Shown here in pieces: positions 1-13,464 of a stretch of 64,000 nt of DNA. The notes under the pieces were generated by a model that was not told the origin of the DNA, searched no databases, and worked only from the letters and a program-made list of their open reading frames with translations. Position numbers and translations under genes: made by a program. The stretch is from Rheum nobile (Eukaryota > Streptophyta > Magnoliopsida > Caryophyllales > Polygonaceae), in contig WOAB01000093.1 of the NCBI GenBank assembly GCA_027886185.1, forward strand, positions 3,596,001 through 3,660,000. Direction: 5' to 3'. The stretch's first letter is position 1. Each line of letters opens with the position of its first letter.

Positions 1-771
1 TCTTCTCCAAGCCCGTGCACTGAGTGTCCTAAACTCACTGAGAAGATTATTTCTCTAGAGTCCTCTGTCTCCTCACTTGAGGCTGAGTCATTAATGCTAA
101 AACTAGAAAATGCAAAACTTTCTAGTGATCTAACCAAACTCAGTGAGGAACAAAAGGACAAGACAAAATGTATTGTCTTTGTTGCATCCAAGAATGAAAA
201 GAAGCCTGAAAAGAAGGAGGTACCTCACTTTGGTATTGACTATCAACCCAAGCTTCCTGTTGATGGAACCAAGTCAAAAGGCTCTAAAGTCAAAGGAAAA
301 GAGCCAGTGCAAGAAAAGGGGGAGAGTTCCTCTAAAGGGAACAAAGGCAAAGACAGCTCAGAACCGACCGACGAGAGCAAGGCTTGGTACCATGGAAAGA
401 AGGCTCATAAAATCTGGTTGAAGCAATCCCAAAGCAGTAAGTCCAATAACATTGATTTAAATTCTAGGATTGCTAACAAAACAATTTGGCCTGACAAGAG
501 CAAGTATGTCGACCTAAAGTGCCACATGGTCTGTTGGTATTGCGGGCATTCTGGTCACTACAAACAATAGTGCCTTCTGAAGCAACACAATGAAGAGATT
601 GCTCGTACTACAAGGGAGCAAATGAATGTTGAACCTCCAAAGATAAGATATGTTGCTCCTACGCCTAGAAAGCATAAGTTTGTCTGGGTTCACAAAGAAC
701 TAACTCTTTCTGTGCAGGATAAAGTGAGGAAAGTTCCCGGTATTTCACTCGTATTAAGTTCAGTTACCTGA
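1..771 (+). pseudogene. Copia-like Gag C-terminal part with disrupted zinc knuckle
   Basis: Frame 1 is open from base 1 to a TAG at 568-570 and then to a TGA at 769-771. The N-terminal visible part is Ser/Glu/Leu-rich and coiled-coil-like; a Lys/Ser/Gly-rich linker follows. Around residues 180-192 is a CCHC zinc knuckle, CWYCGHSGHYKQ, in which the in-frame TAG falls just before the last Cys. Beyond the stop the frame continues with APTPRKHKFVWV, like the segment after the knuckle in plant Copia Gag. Known role of the family: packaging of the element RNA in cytoplasmic particles. The start is outside the window. No protease or polymerase follows, so it is probably a dead or non-autonomous copy. 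Confidence 0.6.
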
Positions 772-2427
772 CAGGGAACAAAGCGAGTCTCACCTCACTT
801 CTGCAGGAATGTTTGAGACTCAAAGGCCTGGTGACAAAGGTAAAAGAAATGGATATGTGGATAAGGACTTAATGACTGAAGTGTTCCGTGTTTGTATACT
901 CAGGTACCATGTACATCTAGAAAAGACATCACTGTGTGGAGAAAGATTGGCATACAAGGAAATTCATGGAACAAAAGAATCAAATGCCAATTTTCTCATT
1001 AGGACACCTGTTGGGGAACTCTACATTCAGTTCCATATGAAGCCTGGTTTGTTCCCCTAACCACATGTCTATTTGTTGTGTTCCCTCGATGATTGGCTAA
1101 ATTACATGGTAAAGTGTGAAAGGTTAATCATCATGTCTTGATCTGCATTCATTCTCTTGATCATTTGTTGAACGCCTTGCTTAGACTCATGCTAATACTT
1201 CACTAATGTGTAAAATTGCATGCATGATTCTCTATGCTATCTTGTTAATACATGATTCAGCTTTCTTTCGGCCTAAAAGAGTCAACTTGATGCATTGATC
1301 CCTCATTATAAGCCCAAATGATTGTTGACTCTACAGCCTACCCTAGCCATCATGCTTGATGCTTCCTATGAGCCTCTCTTATCATCCACATCTGGGAGCC
1401 TCTCATTCATGATTAAACATTATTAAAAATTCTCGTATATATTTATGTGTGATGTTCTTTGTACCCTCTCTGGTAACATTACCCCCGCATCACACTCCTC
1501 TACTTTTTCGGAAAGTCGAGAATACGAATTGTCGCCTCTGTGGTCTGTGGCTGGTATTTGACAGGTATGATGTGTAATGATAGCTTGCAACTGCTTGAGA
1601 AGTGTCCGTGCATAAAAGGTGATGTGGTGGTTGCGTGATGGTTGTTGCACTTGAGATTTTGTGGGCTTTGATGGATTTGGACAGAATATTTTACAAGATT
1701 TATTTTTGGAAAATATCTTCTTGGCTGTGATCTTTGGTAAAAGAAGGAAAGAAGAAGATTGGGATCATTATCCTTAATACTTGAAAAGATATGAAAAAGG
1801 ATTCTTGTGTTTTCTCCCCTCCTATCTATGGCGTTCTCTGCAAAGTTGTCATGTTACTCCCGTGTGCTGTTTCAAAAAAAAAAAAAACCGGAACACCACA
1901 GGGAACACAAAGAGGGGACAAATGATACTTTCTTCTACCGGCGGTTGGATGCTAGTAAGCTACACAAGAAGCAGTTTGTGTTGCAAAAAGGTGCTGGTTG
2001 GGTCTGAAGGGGAACAGATCTGCGAAGGGCCGTGAAGAGTTTGTCTCGCGCAATATCGTTGATTGGCAGAACAACAAAGACGACTTATGGAGGATGTGCA
2101 TGCTCTAACGGCTACTCATACTCCGGATCCCTCTACAGGCACCAGTGGTACTTGATTCGTCGTTCTCTGGCTAACCAATCCCTCTTTTGTTCCCTAGCAC
2201 ATTTATCCCTTACTGCTTGATTTTCCTTGTCTCTGGCTCATGTGTTTCCATTGACTGGAATGTTGATCATATGTGTTATCTTTGCTTATTTTGTAGTTGT
2301 CTTTACATGTAGTCTATGTTTGTGCATTTCAATCTAATGCAAAAGGGGGTGTTGCTCATCTTGATGTGGTCGTTTTCTCTCTATCTCCTTACCTATGTTT
2401 TTGATGATGCCAAAAAGGGGAAAATGA
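772..2427 (+). other. Non-coding internal region of the Copia-type element
   Basis: About 1.65 kb lies between the gag remnant and the CACTA insertion. The small open frames here (for example at 809-1060 and 1781-2035) match no family I recognise. The stretch contains a poly-A run near 1876-1886 and G-rich tracts such as AAAAGGGGG near 2341 and 2413. It occupies the place where pol would be expected in a complete element, so pol appears to be lost. Confidence 0.4.
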
Positions 2428-2430
2428 CAG

Positions 2431-2456
2431 CACTAGTACAAATTTAGTGTTTTATC
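2431..2456 (+). repeat. CACTA left terminal inverted repeat
   Basis: It begins CACTAGTACAAATTTAGTG, and its 26 bp match the reverse complement of 13934-13959 without mismatch. The 3-bp TSD CAG precedes it. Confidence 0.95.
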
Positions 2457-2860
2457 CCGGTTCCGTGCCTTCATTTATCCCGGTTGTGAACCGAGATATT
2501 TAGTTCCGTGATAAAAAAGAAACCGTCTCACATCCGTGATAAACACATATTATTTATCACGGTCCTACAACCGTGATATATAGTCATAAAAACCGGTATT
2601 AAAGAAGGCATGCGTGGTCCCTTATTGGTTAATATCACGGTTATGAACCGTGATGTCTTGTTTTTATAACCGTGATAAAAGATCAAATTCGAGCGCGCGT
2701 AAATATCATTTTATCACGGTTATTGATAGCGAGATGTATGATATGAAAATTTGCGCCAGATTAAAGATGTTTTTATCACGGTTTTCGGTATCCGGGATAT
2801 ATACAACTAGTCCGAAAAAACATTTTAGTACGGTTAATTAATATCCGGGATATAAAACCT
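2457..2860. repeat. CACTA left subterminal repeat array
   Basis: About a dozen copies, in both orientations, of a motif close to TATCACGGTT / AACCGTGATA, or TATCCCGGTT, occur in 400 bp, often as back-to-back pairs such as ACGGTT then AACCGTGAT. In En/Spm, arrays of this kind bind the TNPA-type protein encoded by the element; binding here is inferred. Confidence 0.8.
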
Positions 2861-3409
2861 TCTAGTTTAAGTTCCCAATGCACTAATTTGCTTGCTTGCC
2901 TGTCCCCTGTACTATATACATATTTCACCCACATTTCATCTTTGATTCGTCAAAGGCATACAACATACACACTTCTCATCTCATAACGAACCACACAATA
3001 TTATGTCAAAAATTATATTTCATATACTTCATAAGAAGATATAGAGAACACGAGTTCAAATCGAGTTAAATAGTCGAATATTAAAGTAAATCAAAGTTGT
3101 ACCTATGATTGCTAAGAATCAATATATAATTTATTTCAAAAATGTGTTCACTCCAACTAAAAATATACTAAATAAGTTTGCATCTACTAATACTTGAGTT
3201 AAGAGTTGAAATCTGAAGAATTTGAATCCCTTGCTAGCAATTGAGGACCTGAACAAGTTAAGAAAATAGAACATACATATTAGTTCAGATTACATGTATA
3301 AATGATTTAAACAAACGTGTAACTTCATTCTTACTTATATATGCACAAAATTTAAAAACCTTTAATATGATTTAAAACCATATATGGTACTAAAAGATAA
3401 GAAATTTAC

Positions 3410-6400
3410 CTAACTGTCAGTAATTTCACTATAAAATTCCATCCACTCCACTCGAATTTGATCAATTTCTTCTTGTGTATACTTTTCCTTTCTTGAATAA
3501 TACTGCAAATTTAAAGACAAGTTAGACAGCATGTACAGTAACATAGCTGCACCATTCGAGAAAAAAATAGATAATTAAAATAAACAAAAGTTACCAAAAA
3601 TAGTCAACACTAACAAAAGAAATTACTATATAGCACAATAACTGAAAGAACTTGTGCCTAAAACAGTAAAACTACCAGATCAGAGGAGGTAATTTATCAA
3701 ATAGCCTCCTTCATATATATATATATATATATGAAGGATGTCCCCACACCAAACAAAAAATGATATTTTCAGCTTTGACATCCTCCGTTCCCAAAGCATG
3801 TCCCCACACCAAACAGATCAGAAAATCATCACTTCATATATATATATACGCATAATGTCAATCTAGACAATAAGACATCCTTGAGATAATTTGTCAAATA
3901 TCCAATACCTCTTCTGGGATCGAATTCGTGTATCGTTTATCAACGATCTCCCGCATGAATCGCAACACATAGTATCCACAATCAACCTTGCTAGTGTGGC
4001 GAGGACACTACAATTATACAAATAAATATATTAGTATCCAACAAAATATCAGGCAACTTTCAAATAAAAGTCTACAATAGATAATATTTTTACTTTTATC
4101 TTAACCCATCGTGTGTGTTGGCGAGATTTCTTTTGATTTTTACCAGCCCAAAACATCCTTAAGCTCCTGGCGACAGAGTTATTTTTATAAGAAAAGAAAG
4201 TACAAGATATAACATTGCATTATATAACAAATAAACTAATTTTAATTATATAAACTTACGTGTCAATGAAAATCTGGACATCCATAGGAATCTATCCTCG
4301 AAGTGGATCAAGGTAGTAGACAGTGTCATCTTTGACATTAATAGCTAGTAATACCCAATGCGACCTGGACATACCTCAAGTGTGAATGTAACTATAGCTT
4401 ATAGAAGGTACTTTGATACAAATATAAAGAAAGAGATAAGTAGATTGATACCCAAAGTTGTATGGTGCTAAGACCATTTTCATCTCGATGTCTCCTCTAA
4501 TTGAGTTAGCAATATATTGTTGGCGGTCAGTCAACGTCTTACGACTCTCTCCGGGAGATACACTTGATGGACAAAGGAATCCGTACATATGATCCACATT
4601 GTGACAATGTGTGTCCCACAAGTATCTACAAGCACAACAAAAATCACTTACCGTCTTGAAAAATTAATTATAATTAGTATAATATATCATCAACTTACTT
4701 GATATATAATTAGGTATGAGTTGCGGTTATTTCTTTTCCGTCCAACAATTGCCCAACGTCAATCTTACCAATTGAAATTGTGTGTTCATAACCCATGATC
4801 ACATTAGACAACTTTATGTTGCGTATTGTATTCCCCATGGCACGATGGTACCAAAAAAAGTTTGGCATTCTATTGGTGTAGGATTTGACCATATCTCTTC
4901 TCGATGAAAGATGGATGATAGATTCATTGGTCGCAACTACTGGGTTTACCGCAATTTTCGATGCTTCCTTTCGGGGTTTCTCCAAATCCTTGAAATTAGA
5001 GACAAAAATCAGATTTAACTCAGTTGAAACAAAAAAAACATGTAACCAACAATATCAAATTTAGATATACCGTAGTTGTTGAAACAAGTTCAATTGGCCA
5101 TGCAACAAATCCGCCAATGGCCTGAAAAACTGTCTGAACTTCATCAGTAGGTCGTGGAAGCCCTACTTCTCCCTTTCCTGGCATAGGGGTGATTACTTGA
5201 ACTTTAAAACACCCAGGATCCAATGCGCGATGGTGTAATTTAACGCCAGAGGTGGATCGACAAACACTACCTTTTGCCACTTGTTGGCCCATGTTTGACC
5301 AAAACAAGGTACATGGCACAAACTCCTATAACACATATATAAAATACTTAACTTGTATGTATCAATACGTGCATTACAATTAAATATTATTTTAGAATTA
5401 GTTTGATAAATTACCTCATTTAAAGAGTTAAAAGAGGCAGATGGAGGGGCACAAGAAGGTTGAACAGTTGGACTACCCTTTTTTGATGATAGATGAATGG
5501 TAGATTCATTGCTCTTAACTCTCCCCTTAATCAATTTGGTTTGTGTCTCCTTAATACTTTGCACCGAGTCCTTGAATTAAGGACAAGTATCACAACAATA
5601 AAAATGTTTAAGGCTCAACTTCAAGCATGCAATATATAAAATCCCCAAAAAAGATTAAAAAAAAGTAATAAAGTAACGTCCATCAATGCCTAAATACCAA
5701 AATAATTTACCTCATTTGAGTTAACCGTAGTATCTGGCGGAATAGAAGAAGGGTCGACATTCGGAGCAACGGGCACTTGGGGTATGCGACTTCCAAATTG
5801 AGGGATAGGTATTGATAAATGAGGCAACTCTTTAGACACTTTTTGAAGTAATTTCACAATGAATCCTTGCATTTCCATAATTTATGCTTGAGAATTTGTA
5901 TGTCGTTCTTGCATTTCTTTTAGTTTTTCTCCCATCTTTTCCTCAATTTCTTTCACATCACGTGCGATAGCAGCATCTGACATCGATGAATTTCGAGATG
6001 CATGTCCATAATACTCCCTCATCGTGACATATTGACCAACTCCTCGAATACGTCCTGGGTGTTCTTCCTTGTCCAAAGCCAAAGATAATATATCTTGCCG
6101 CTCAGATATTTGAATCTCACCTAGTGATGCTTGTTCTGACAAATTCTCCTATAAATAGAAATTTAAAACATGTTAGTATTAGATGATGTTGACTATGAAG
6201 AAGATTTTGACAGCATACTTCAAGAGAAAATTCAGAAGAAAACTTGTGGACATACCATTATATTTACCAACTCTTGTACTTCAGGAGCAAATTGACCATC
6301 CTTTTGTAGTCGAGCTTTCTTCCATACATCTGCTCGTGATATATTAGAAGTGCCCAACTCTCTTTTCTGGAAAAGATTATCAATGTCAAAAAAGTACTTA

Positions 6401-7534
6401 CGAATAAAATTTTAAACAATAATTAAGATGTACTAATTATTACCATTTTTGCACTTATCCCAGCATATCCTAAACGAGACCCTCGATATGAGTATTTATT
6501 CTTGAGAGAGAGTTGTCGATGTGCTTCACTTGATTCCTGTTGATTACATGTTAACACTAATATACATAATATACAAGCTTGTTTGAGTTCTGTGTTGCAT
6601 TCCTAAAATTATTAAATTTTACCTTAAACTCTTCAGACTGCCGAGTGCTAATGAACCTATTCCATTAATCTTGATTAATGTATTGAGTATACATTTCTGG
6701 TGGACTTAAACGGAGATCTTCATCTTCATCAAACATATGATGTGTCGTCAAGTCTGACTTAAATCTCCTCCATAAAGTATTAGCTACCTTCAGTAACCAA
6801 AACTTCTTTTGTTGTGGAAGAATAAAAGCCATCTGGAAAAGCACCATATGAAAGATACATAGAAGTAATATATTAAAATAAAGACAACACAACTAGCAGT
6901 TCAAAATTGAAACAATACCAAAATCAAAACAATCCTATATTACCATAATATAGGATTGTTTGCTGATTGATGATTCTTTGCTATCACATATAGATGTAGA
7001 CTACTTTGTATCTGATTAGTTTCAAAGTTACTCTTCAAAGAAACCGAAAGCATAATGTGCATGGAAAGCAAAGAAGGTTGAGATGGAAGGGCAAGTGTTA
7101 CAGATGGAAGTTTGACTAATCAAGTTGAGGTACTAGCAGATTCCTAAGTTATGTTTTCAACAATAGAGGAAAGAGGCATATACTAAATTAATTATCTCGC
7201 TAATTCATAAATATCATAAGTATGTCACTAAGTGCACAAATCAAACAATGCTTACCAGAACTTCTTTCCAAACCATATCTTTCAATGTTTGTGGGACGTT
7301 TCGCCAATCAGAGAATGTGATAGCCACTAACCGCTTAACGGTTGTGCCTATGTAACTCTTCAACTCAGCAGCATGTGGACCAATGGCTTGGCCATCATCA
7401 TCCCATTCAACTTGAAATTTCACACCACTTGTGATAGCTTTAGTGACCTCCTTTGACATGGTAGCTCCCCTAGTGCCACGTATTGTAGCAGACTCTGATT
7501 GTTTTTCTTTTACGGCGTGTCTTTTAGAATTCAT
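3410..7534 (-). pseudogene. CACTA second gene: En/Spm-type (Transposase_24-like) protein with C-terminal Ulp1-like cysteine protease
   Basis: A multi-exon minus-strand gene. The first exon begins at 7534 (MNSKRHAVKEKQ) and ends at a GTAAGC donor near 7250. Further coding blocks lie near 6840-6622, 6540-6450, 6370-6258, 6150-5711, 5575-5415, 5323-5070, 4985-4705 and 4627-4455. They include the family-typical LALDKEEHPGRIRGVGQYV and a Glu/Lys-rich coiled coil. The last blocks are protease-like: SHWVLLAINVKDDTVYYLDP (4375-4315), a stretch ending RWVKIK (about 4170-4095), KVDCGYYVLRFM (about 4000-3965) and a tail ending near 3415. The His, Asp and Cys of a C48 protease are all visible. In-frame stops occur after INQD near 6665 and after YYLDPLRG near 4290. 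In related CACTA elements this gene supplies the DNA-binding partner of TNP2. The protease substrate is unknown. Confidence 0.8.
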
Positions 7535-7767
7535 CTACAGACAGCAAAACCAGCAGTTAGAAGAATCAATGAATATAGTATTTAATATATATATATAAAA
7601 TAAATCAAGTAACAATCATAGATATATAATGCTCTTAATCTGCAATGGGTAGATACCTAAATGATCTTCTATTTACATGATTATTTCCATCATAATAAAA
7701 GAAGTTTAGAGCAGCATCTCAAAGAGTACTCTTCATTCTAATTTGTTGTAAACAAATCCTACTTTAG

Positions 7768-7988
7768 GTTGGAGAACAATGCTTGTGGTCCCTGAGCTTG
7801 AGAGAGAGGTTGAGCTCCTCTGCGAATTGAGGGATACCCGCAAGGTGCGTAATTGTTTTTCCATTGCTGAACTATTTTGTTAAGGACTAGATTCAACTGT
7901 TATATTTAAATTATCAGGAATTTCGAGTACTAAGGAATGAGCGTGATCACATTGAAGATAAGATTCATCATTTAGAATGGTCCCATAA
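7768..7988 (+). pseudogene. Two captured host-gene exons inside the CACTA element
   Basis: Opposite in strand to the transposase genes. An AG acceptor (ACTTTAG) is followed by an exon 7768-7844 reading MLVVPELEREVELLCELRD with RK at its end, then a GTGCGT donor. A 73-bp AT-rich intron ends in CAG at 7917. A second exon, 7918-7988, reads EFRVLRNERDHIEDKIHHLE and continues to a GTAAGT donor. The combined peptide is charged and coiled-coil-like. I do not recognise the parent gene. Consistent frame, splice sites and strand suggest transduplication of a host gene fragment, a known habit of CACTA elements; capture is inferred. Confidence 0.5.
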
Positions 7989-7989
7989 G

Positions 7990-8498
7990 TAAGTTTCAAT
8001 CTGGGAATCTATAATATGTGATGGTGGTATTAGGATTTTGTCATTAATTATTACATGCTTACTGCTTAGAGGCTTTTATTTTTTTGGGTTCCTTTTGAAT
8101 TCAGAGGCTATTATCCATGCTGTCTATTTTGTGCTGCAAGTTTGTTTATTATTGAGGATTTTTAATTTAATAGGTAGTGAATATCTTGATGTATGCCATG
8201 CTACTTAACCTTTTACAAATCCTTCAGTCTCTTCTGCTCTCACATTCTGCAACAACTGAACTAAACAACTTGTTATTTTTATGGAAATAATCATGTAAAT
8301 ATCGTGGTTTAAGATAAATAAAGTAGTATTTATATGTAACTCTAAAAATTACTAATATTTCATTCATTGTTTAATACAAAATATAAATTTTAACAAATTA
8401 TAATTAACATTTTAATTTTAAAAAATACTTCAGTTTTAGGGGGTCTTCAACTAGTATATACAAATGTGTGAATATTTATAATAAATACTTACAATTAG
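7990..8498. other. AT-rich spacer between CACTA genes
   Basis: No coding frame was recognised. The first part may be intron of the captured fragment, since it directly follows a GTAAGT donor. The rest is low-complexity A/T sequence downstream of the TNP2 stop. Confidence 0.35.
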
Positions 8499-11400
8499 CT
8501 AGTACTCATAGTTTTGGTTTAGTTTTCTTTTCTTGCTCAAGTTTGAACTACTAGAGTTGCCACCTTCAGCTTGGGTCCCATCATTAAGCCATATACCTTC
8601 CCTGTGATCAACTCTCATATAAACGTCGTCTCCTTCATCTTCACAAGGAGGTGATGCAACTAAAAATGTGCTAGAACTCTCTTCAGAAATATCTTCAAAA
8701 TCTTCATAAATGTTTGTTGTTGACATGACAATCGACCACCTCTTATCACTAGGATCGGTGACATAAAATATTTGCTTTGCCTGTGTAGCCAATATAAATG
8801 GATCCTCTGTATGAGAGGCTTTGTTAAGATCTACTAAAGTAAACCCCATTTGATCAACTCGGACGCCATTATTATTGTCAGCCCACTTGCAATAAAACAT
8901 TGGGATTTGTATTTTATCTGCATAGATCAACACCCATATGTCTTCAATCACACCATAATATGACATACTTGCATACACAAGATTCTTATCTTTTGAACTA
9001 CTGACATACATTGACTGAGCCACTAAAGTCACACCACTATTCTGCGTTGTACTTCTATCATCAAGGTCCTTTGTGTAGAATGTGGAGTTTCTCACTTACA
9101 TGCTTGTGTAACTCATTAATTGATATTTTGGACCTTGAGATATCCATTTCAAATTTTATGAGATATCTTCTCCTGATTCAATCTTCTCAAGTATCACTTT
9201 GCGAAACCAGTCTATGAATGTTCGATTATGTTCAGTAGTCACCCACCTCTCATTTCTAGAATTTTGCGGATTACAACTTTTCACATAACTCATGTGCTCA
9301 GCCACGTAAGGTTCAACCTCCTCAGTGTTGTGAAGAACATATAGATGTGCTTTTCTCCACATTTCATTGTCAGTATTCAATATCTTGCATCCCGACATGC
9401 CCTTCCATTCTACATCCATTGAGTGAGAACGTTTTGGAAGACCAATGGCCTCCACATCAGACAAGTAATCACTACAGAATTCAACTGCTTCTTCCACGAT
9501 GTAGCGCTCAACAATGCAACCTTCGGGCCGATTTGGATTCTTCACATACCCCTTCAATACTTTCATATTACGCTCAACTGGATACATCCATCTTAGGGGG
9601 AGAGGGCCACACAATTGAACCTCTCGAACCAAGTGCACCGTTAAATGCACCATGATATCAAAAAAAGCAGGTGGAAAGTACATCTCCAATTGGCACATGG
9701 TTTCAATAGCATCTTTTTGTAATTCTGCCAACTCTTGGGGGTCAATCACTTTATTACATAGTTTCCTAAAAAAGAAACAAAGTCTGGTGATGGAAAGTCG
9801 TACCTCCTTAGGCAATATCGAACGAATTGCTATCGGTAGCAATTGTTGCATTAGAATATGACAATCATGAGATTTCAATCCTGTTAGTTTCAAGTCTTTT
9901 AATGACACAAGACTTCTAATATTGGAACAATACCCCAGTGGAACTTTGATGTTTTGAAGGATGCTACAAAACTCTTCTTTCTCCTTCTTCGATAGAGTAT
10001 AACACGCAGGAGGTAAGTAGGTTCGTGACCCATCAGTAACAGGTGCCAGTTCTTCTCTAATATTCAACTGAAGATAATCTCGTCTAGCATTAATACCATC
10101 TTTTGTTTTTCCGGGTTGGTTGAGTAATGTGCCGACGAGACTATCACAAATATTTTTCTCAATGTGCATCACATCAAGACAGTGTCTCACAAATAAATCT
10201 TTCCAATATGGAAGTTCAAAGAATATAGATCACTTTTTCCAGCCATCTACAGATTCAACTTTATTATTTTTCCCAAATGTCACATCTAGATCTTTTACCA
10301 AATCGAAAACTTGCTCACCAGACAACGGAATTGGCGCATTTCCCTTCTTCTGTACTTCCATTGAAAGCTTTGCATAATCTTCGATAACGATGGTCTTTAT
10401 GTAAGAATTTTCGATACTCAAGGTAAACTGTCTTTTTACTCTCACTCAATTGACAATGGCATGTATTCCTCATACATATAGGGCATGCATAGTGTCCTTT
10501 AACTGTATAACCGGACAAATTTCCATAAGCTGGAAAATCATTTATAGTGCAGAATAACATGGCTCTAAGACAAAAATTCTGCATACGATGTGAATCATAA
10601 ATCTCAACACCATCCTTCCACAAAATGTTTAGGTCATCAATGAGAGGTGCCAAATAGACATCAATATCATTTTCTGGTTGCTTTGGCCCCGAAATCAACA
10701 ACGAAAACATCATGTATTTGCGTTTCATGCACAAATCTGGTGGGAGATTATAAATCATCAAAACAACTGGCCATGTACTGTGACTGCTACTTAGATTCCC
10801 AAAAGGGTTCATGCCATCAGTAGAAAGAGCAAGCCGCAGATTCCTGTCTTCTTTTCCAAACTCAAGGTATAATGTATCAATTGTTTTCCACTGTGGAGAA
10901 TCAGCCGGATGTCGAAGTTTGCCATCTTTTTTTTCTTTTATCTGCGTGCCATGTCAGTTTTCTGCTTCTTTGGAGTTAGCAAACATACGTCGAAACCTTG
11001 GCATTATAGGAAAATACCATAACACCTTCGCTGGAGCCCCATTCTTCTTATATCGTGAAGCACCACATTTAGGGTTTGGGCAACTCTCCAATGATGCGTT
11101 TTCGTTTCTGTACAATATGCAATCATTGGGACACGCGTGTATCCGCTCATAATTCAAACCTATTGAGCGCAAAATCTTTTTCGCCTCATATGTACGTTGA
11201 GGGAGATAATTATCCTCGGGAAGCATTTCTTTCAGAAGTCCAAGTAGATTTGTAAAGCTCTTATCAGTCCATCCATTACTCACTTTCAAGTTGTACAATT
11301 TGAGAAGAGCAGACAACCTTGTAAATCTTTTACAGCCGTTGTACAAGGGCTTATGAGCATCATCGATCAAGTTTGAAAACAAATCAGGACGGCCTTGAAA

Positions 11401-11730
11401 CATCTCCTCAACATCGTGTACCATTTCATCCATTCTATCACCTTCAAACATATCATTTATATCATGTGCTTCTATGTTGGGAGTAACTGAATCCTCAAAA
11501 TCTTCTTCTCCATGCCATATCCACCGTGTGTAGCCTTGAGATATACCGTTAATGATAAGGTGGTCCCTTATTTGGTCGTCACTAATCCACTTAACGAAAG
11601 AACACTTCACACATGGACAACGTATCCTCTGAGGATCAACCCCGTGGTTAAGCGAAAATTGAATGAAGTCCTCGACACCATCAGCATACTCTTGTGACAA
11701 ACGACTCTTACTCATCCAATCTCGATCCAT
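8499..11730 (-). pseudogene. TNP2-type CACTA transposase, interrupted
   Basis: The N-terminal block 11730-10954 begins MDRDWMSKSRLSQEYADG and has the transposase-associated domain with RCPCVKCSF. The frame continues past a TGA at 10954-10956, where family alignment expects Trp, into 10812-10315. That block has STDGMNPFGNLS, GPKQPENDIDVYLAPL and NDFPAYGNLSGYTVKGHYA, all typical tnp2 motifs. A frameshift lies near 10340, and another TGA near 10230 (probably CGA originally) precedes MRHCLDVMHIEKNICDS. The 10190-9156 block holds the tnp2 C-terminal part and a DUF4218-like region (PVERNMKVLKGYVKNPNRPEG). The final DUF4216-like block, 9095-8499, follows two in-frame TAA codons. The acidic catalytic motifs are visible, but the gene cannot make a full-length protein. 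Function in the family: binds the element ends and excises it. Confidence 0.88.
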
Positions 11731-13464
11731 TGTTCGAATGAAGTCTAAATTTGCTTATTTCTTATCAAATCAAGAACAGTAAATGAAAAAAAATCAAAAA
11801 CTAACCATTATTAAATTATATATATCTTGACTCATGTCAATCCATTACGATTATTAAAACTAAGAGCTATGTAACTGAAGTTTACAGTCAAGCAAAATTC
11901 AGTAAATAAAAATTATTCAGAGTAGACAAAATATGAAAATAAATAAACAACAAACTAGATGGAAACTAAATGTCAATTCAGCCATCTAAAAGTTATAGGA
12001 CCTAATTAATTTTTTATTTAATAAATATCTCACTCCTAAACTGAAAATATCATACTAATTGACATTTAACTAGCATATCTAACAAATTAGAGCTCAATAC
12101 TACAGCCATGTAATTTTAAGTTGGCCAAATCTGCGCTTTACTGATGTTTTGTATGTTAAAATACACCAAAGTTGTAAGTTGGCAAGCTAATTTCAAAACT
12201 GAACTTTTCACTGTAATGTTTTATTGTTTTGTTCTGACCTTGGTTTATCTTATTACAGTTTTATAGGTGATGAGTGTGCAAAGGATTGAGTATATAGACA
12301 CATTGTGGGATTGAGCTACAGATGTACTTTTTGCTTCATATAAAACATTATTCTTCTTTACAACTTCTTTCGTTATATTTTGCAACACAAGTAGCAGTGT
12401 GCCAGTGTAGGAGTTTGCTAGTAAAATGGATCAAAAGATTTATCTATTGAAATAAATCAACATCAGGAAGGGGAATCAATTGCCTAAGAAACAGTATTTG
12501 AGACATAAAAAAACTTATCATTCTAAAACAGATAGTATATTATACGATGTAAAGAGAAATTAGGAAGAAGAAATTGGTTCTTGTGGTACCTTGAAATTGA
12601 CACTCCAAATTGCTGGTTTGCAACAAGACAACAACGTCGTCTCTTCCTTAGAATCCAATGCCGATACGGTCTTCTAAATTCTTGTTCTTGCATCCCTTCA
12701 GAACAAAAAGGACAATTATAAGCTAAAACGCTCTTTACACGCACAATTGTAACTAATGTTAAGAGAAAAAAACATGGACAAAAAATTACATAGAAGAAAA
12801 TTTATCAAAAGCCTTGTGATAATTTTTTTCCAACGAAGAAAATTACACAAGAAGAGTCTCATAGCAGTAGTTTCCACAAGGAAGATATGCTCAAAACAAC
12901 GGAAACCAACATAGAGCCATCACAAACTCCATCAAAAGAATGAAGAGATGATAAGAATGAAAAACACAAAGTTCTGATGTAAATTAAACCCTTGAAAAAT
13001 ACAGAGAGCTAAAGAGACATGAAGCCCTAGAAATTGAAAATCGCACACCTCCAGCTTAAAACCAATGGAGCTTGAATTAATGCACTTTTTTCCTTACCGA
13101 GGGCTTCACGCCAGAACCATACAGCCTAGCAATTTGAAGTGAAAATTGTGAAGTCATTACTTGACCTCTTATAACCTAAGACAATTCTACAAACACCTTG
13201 TGGGCGCAAACATATGTAAAAGTGCTTGAATCCCGCAAGAGCAATTAGGAAGAAGAAAATAGGTTGTTTCATCTTCAATCAGCAAAAGAACATATACAAA
13301 ATTAGGGTTGGGATACCTTGAAATTGTCATTCCAAATTGCTGGGGAGAGCAGCGGAATTTTGGCCAGAATTTTGGCCGGATTTCCAGTGTCCTCTCTCTC
13401 TTTTGTGGTCGGAGTGAGGCTTAAAGTAGCTAGTTGCGCCGATGATGGTTGTGGGGAGAGCAGC
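11731..13464. other. CACTA 5' region (relative to its genes), no recognised gene
   Basis: It lies between the transposase start and the right end, where the promoter of the minus-strand genes should be. A small minus-strand frame at 12744-12523 is not recognisable. A short direct repeat around ACCTTGAAATTG occurs near 12590 and 13316, followed by nearly the same TCCAAATTGCTGG, suggesting an internal duplication of about 720 bp spacing. Otherwise AT-rich. Confidence 0.4.
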
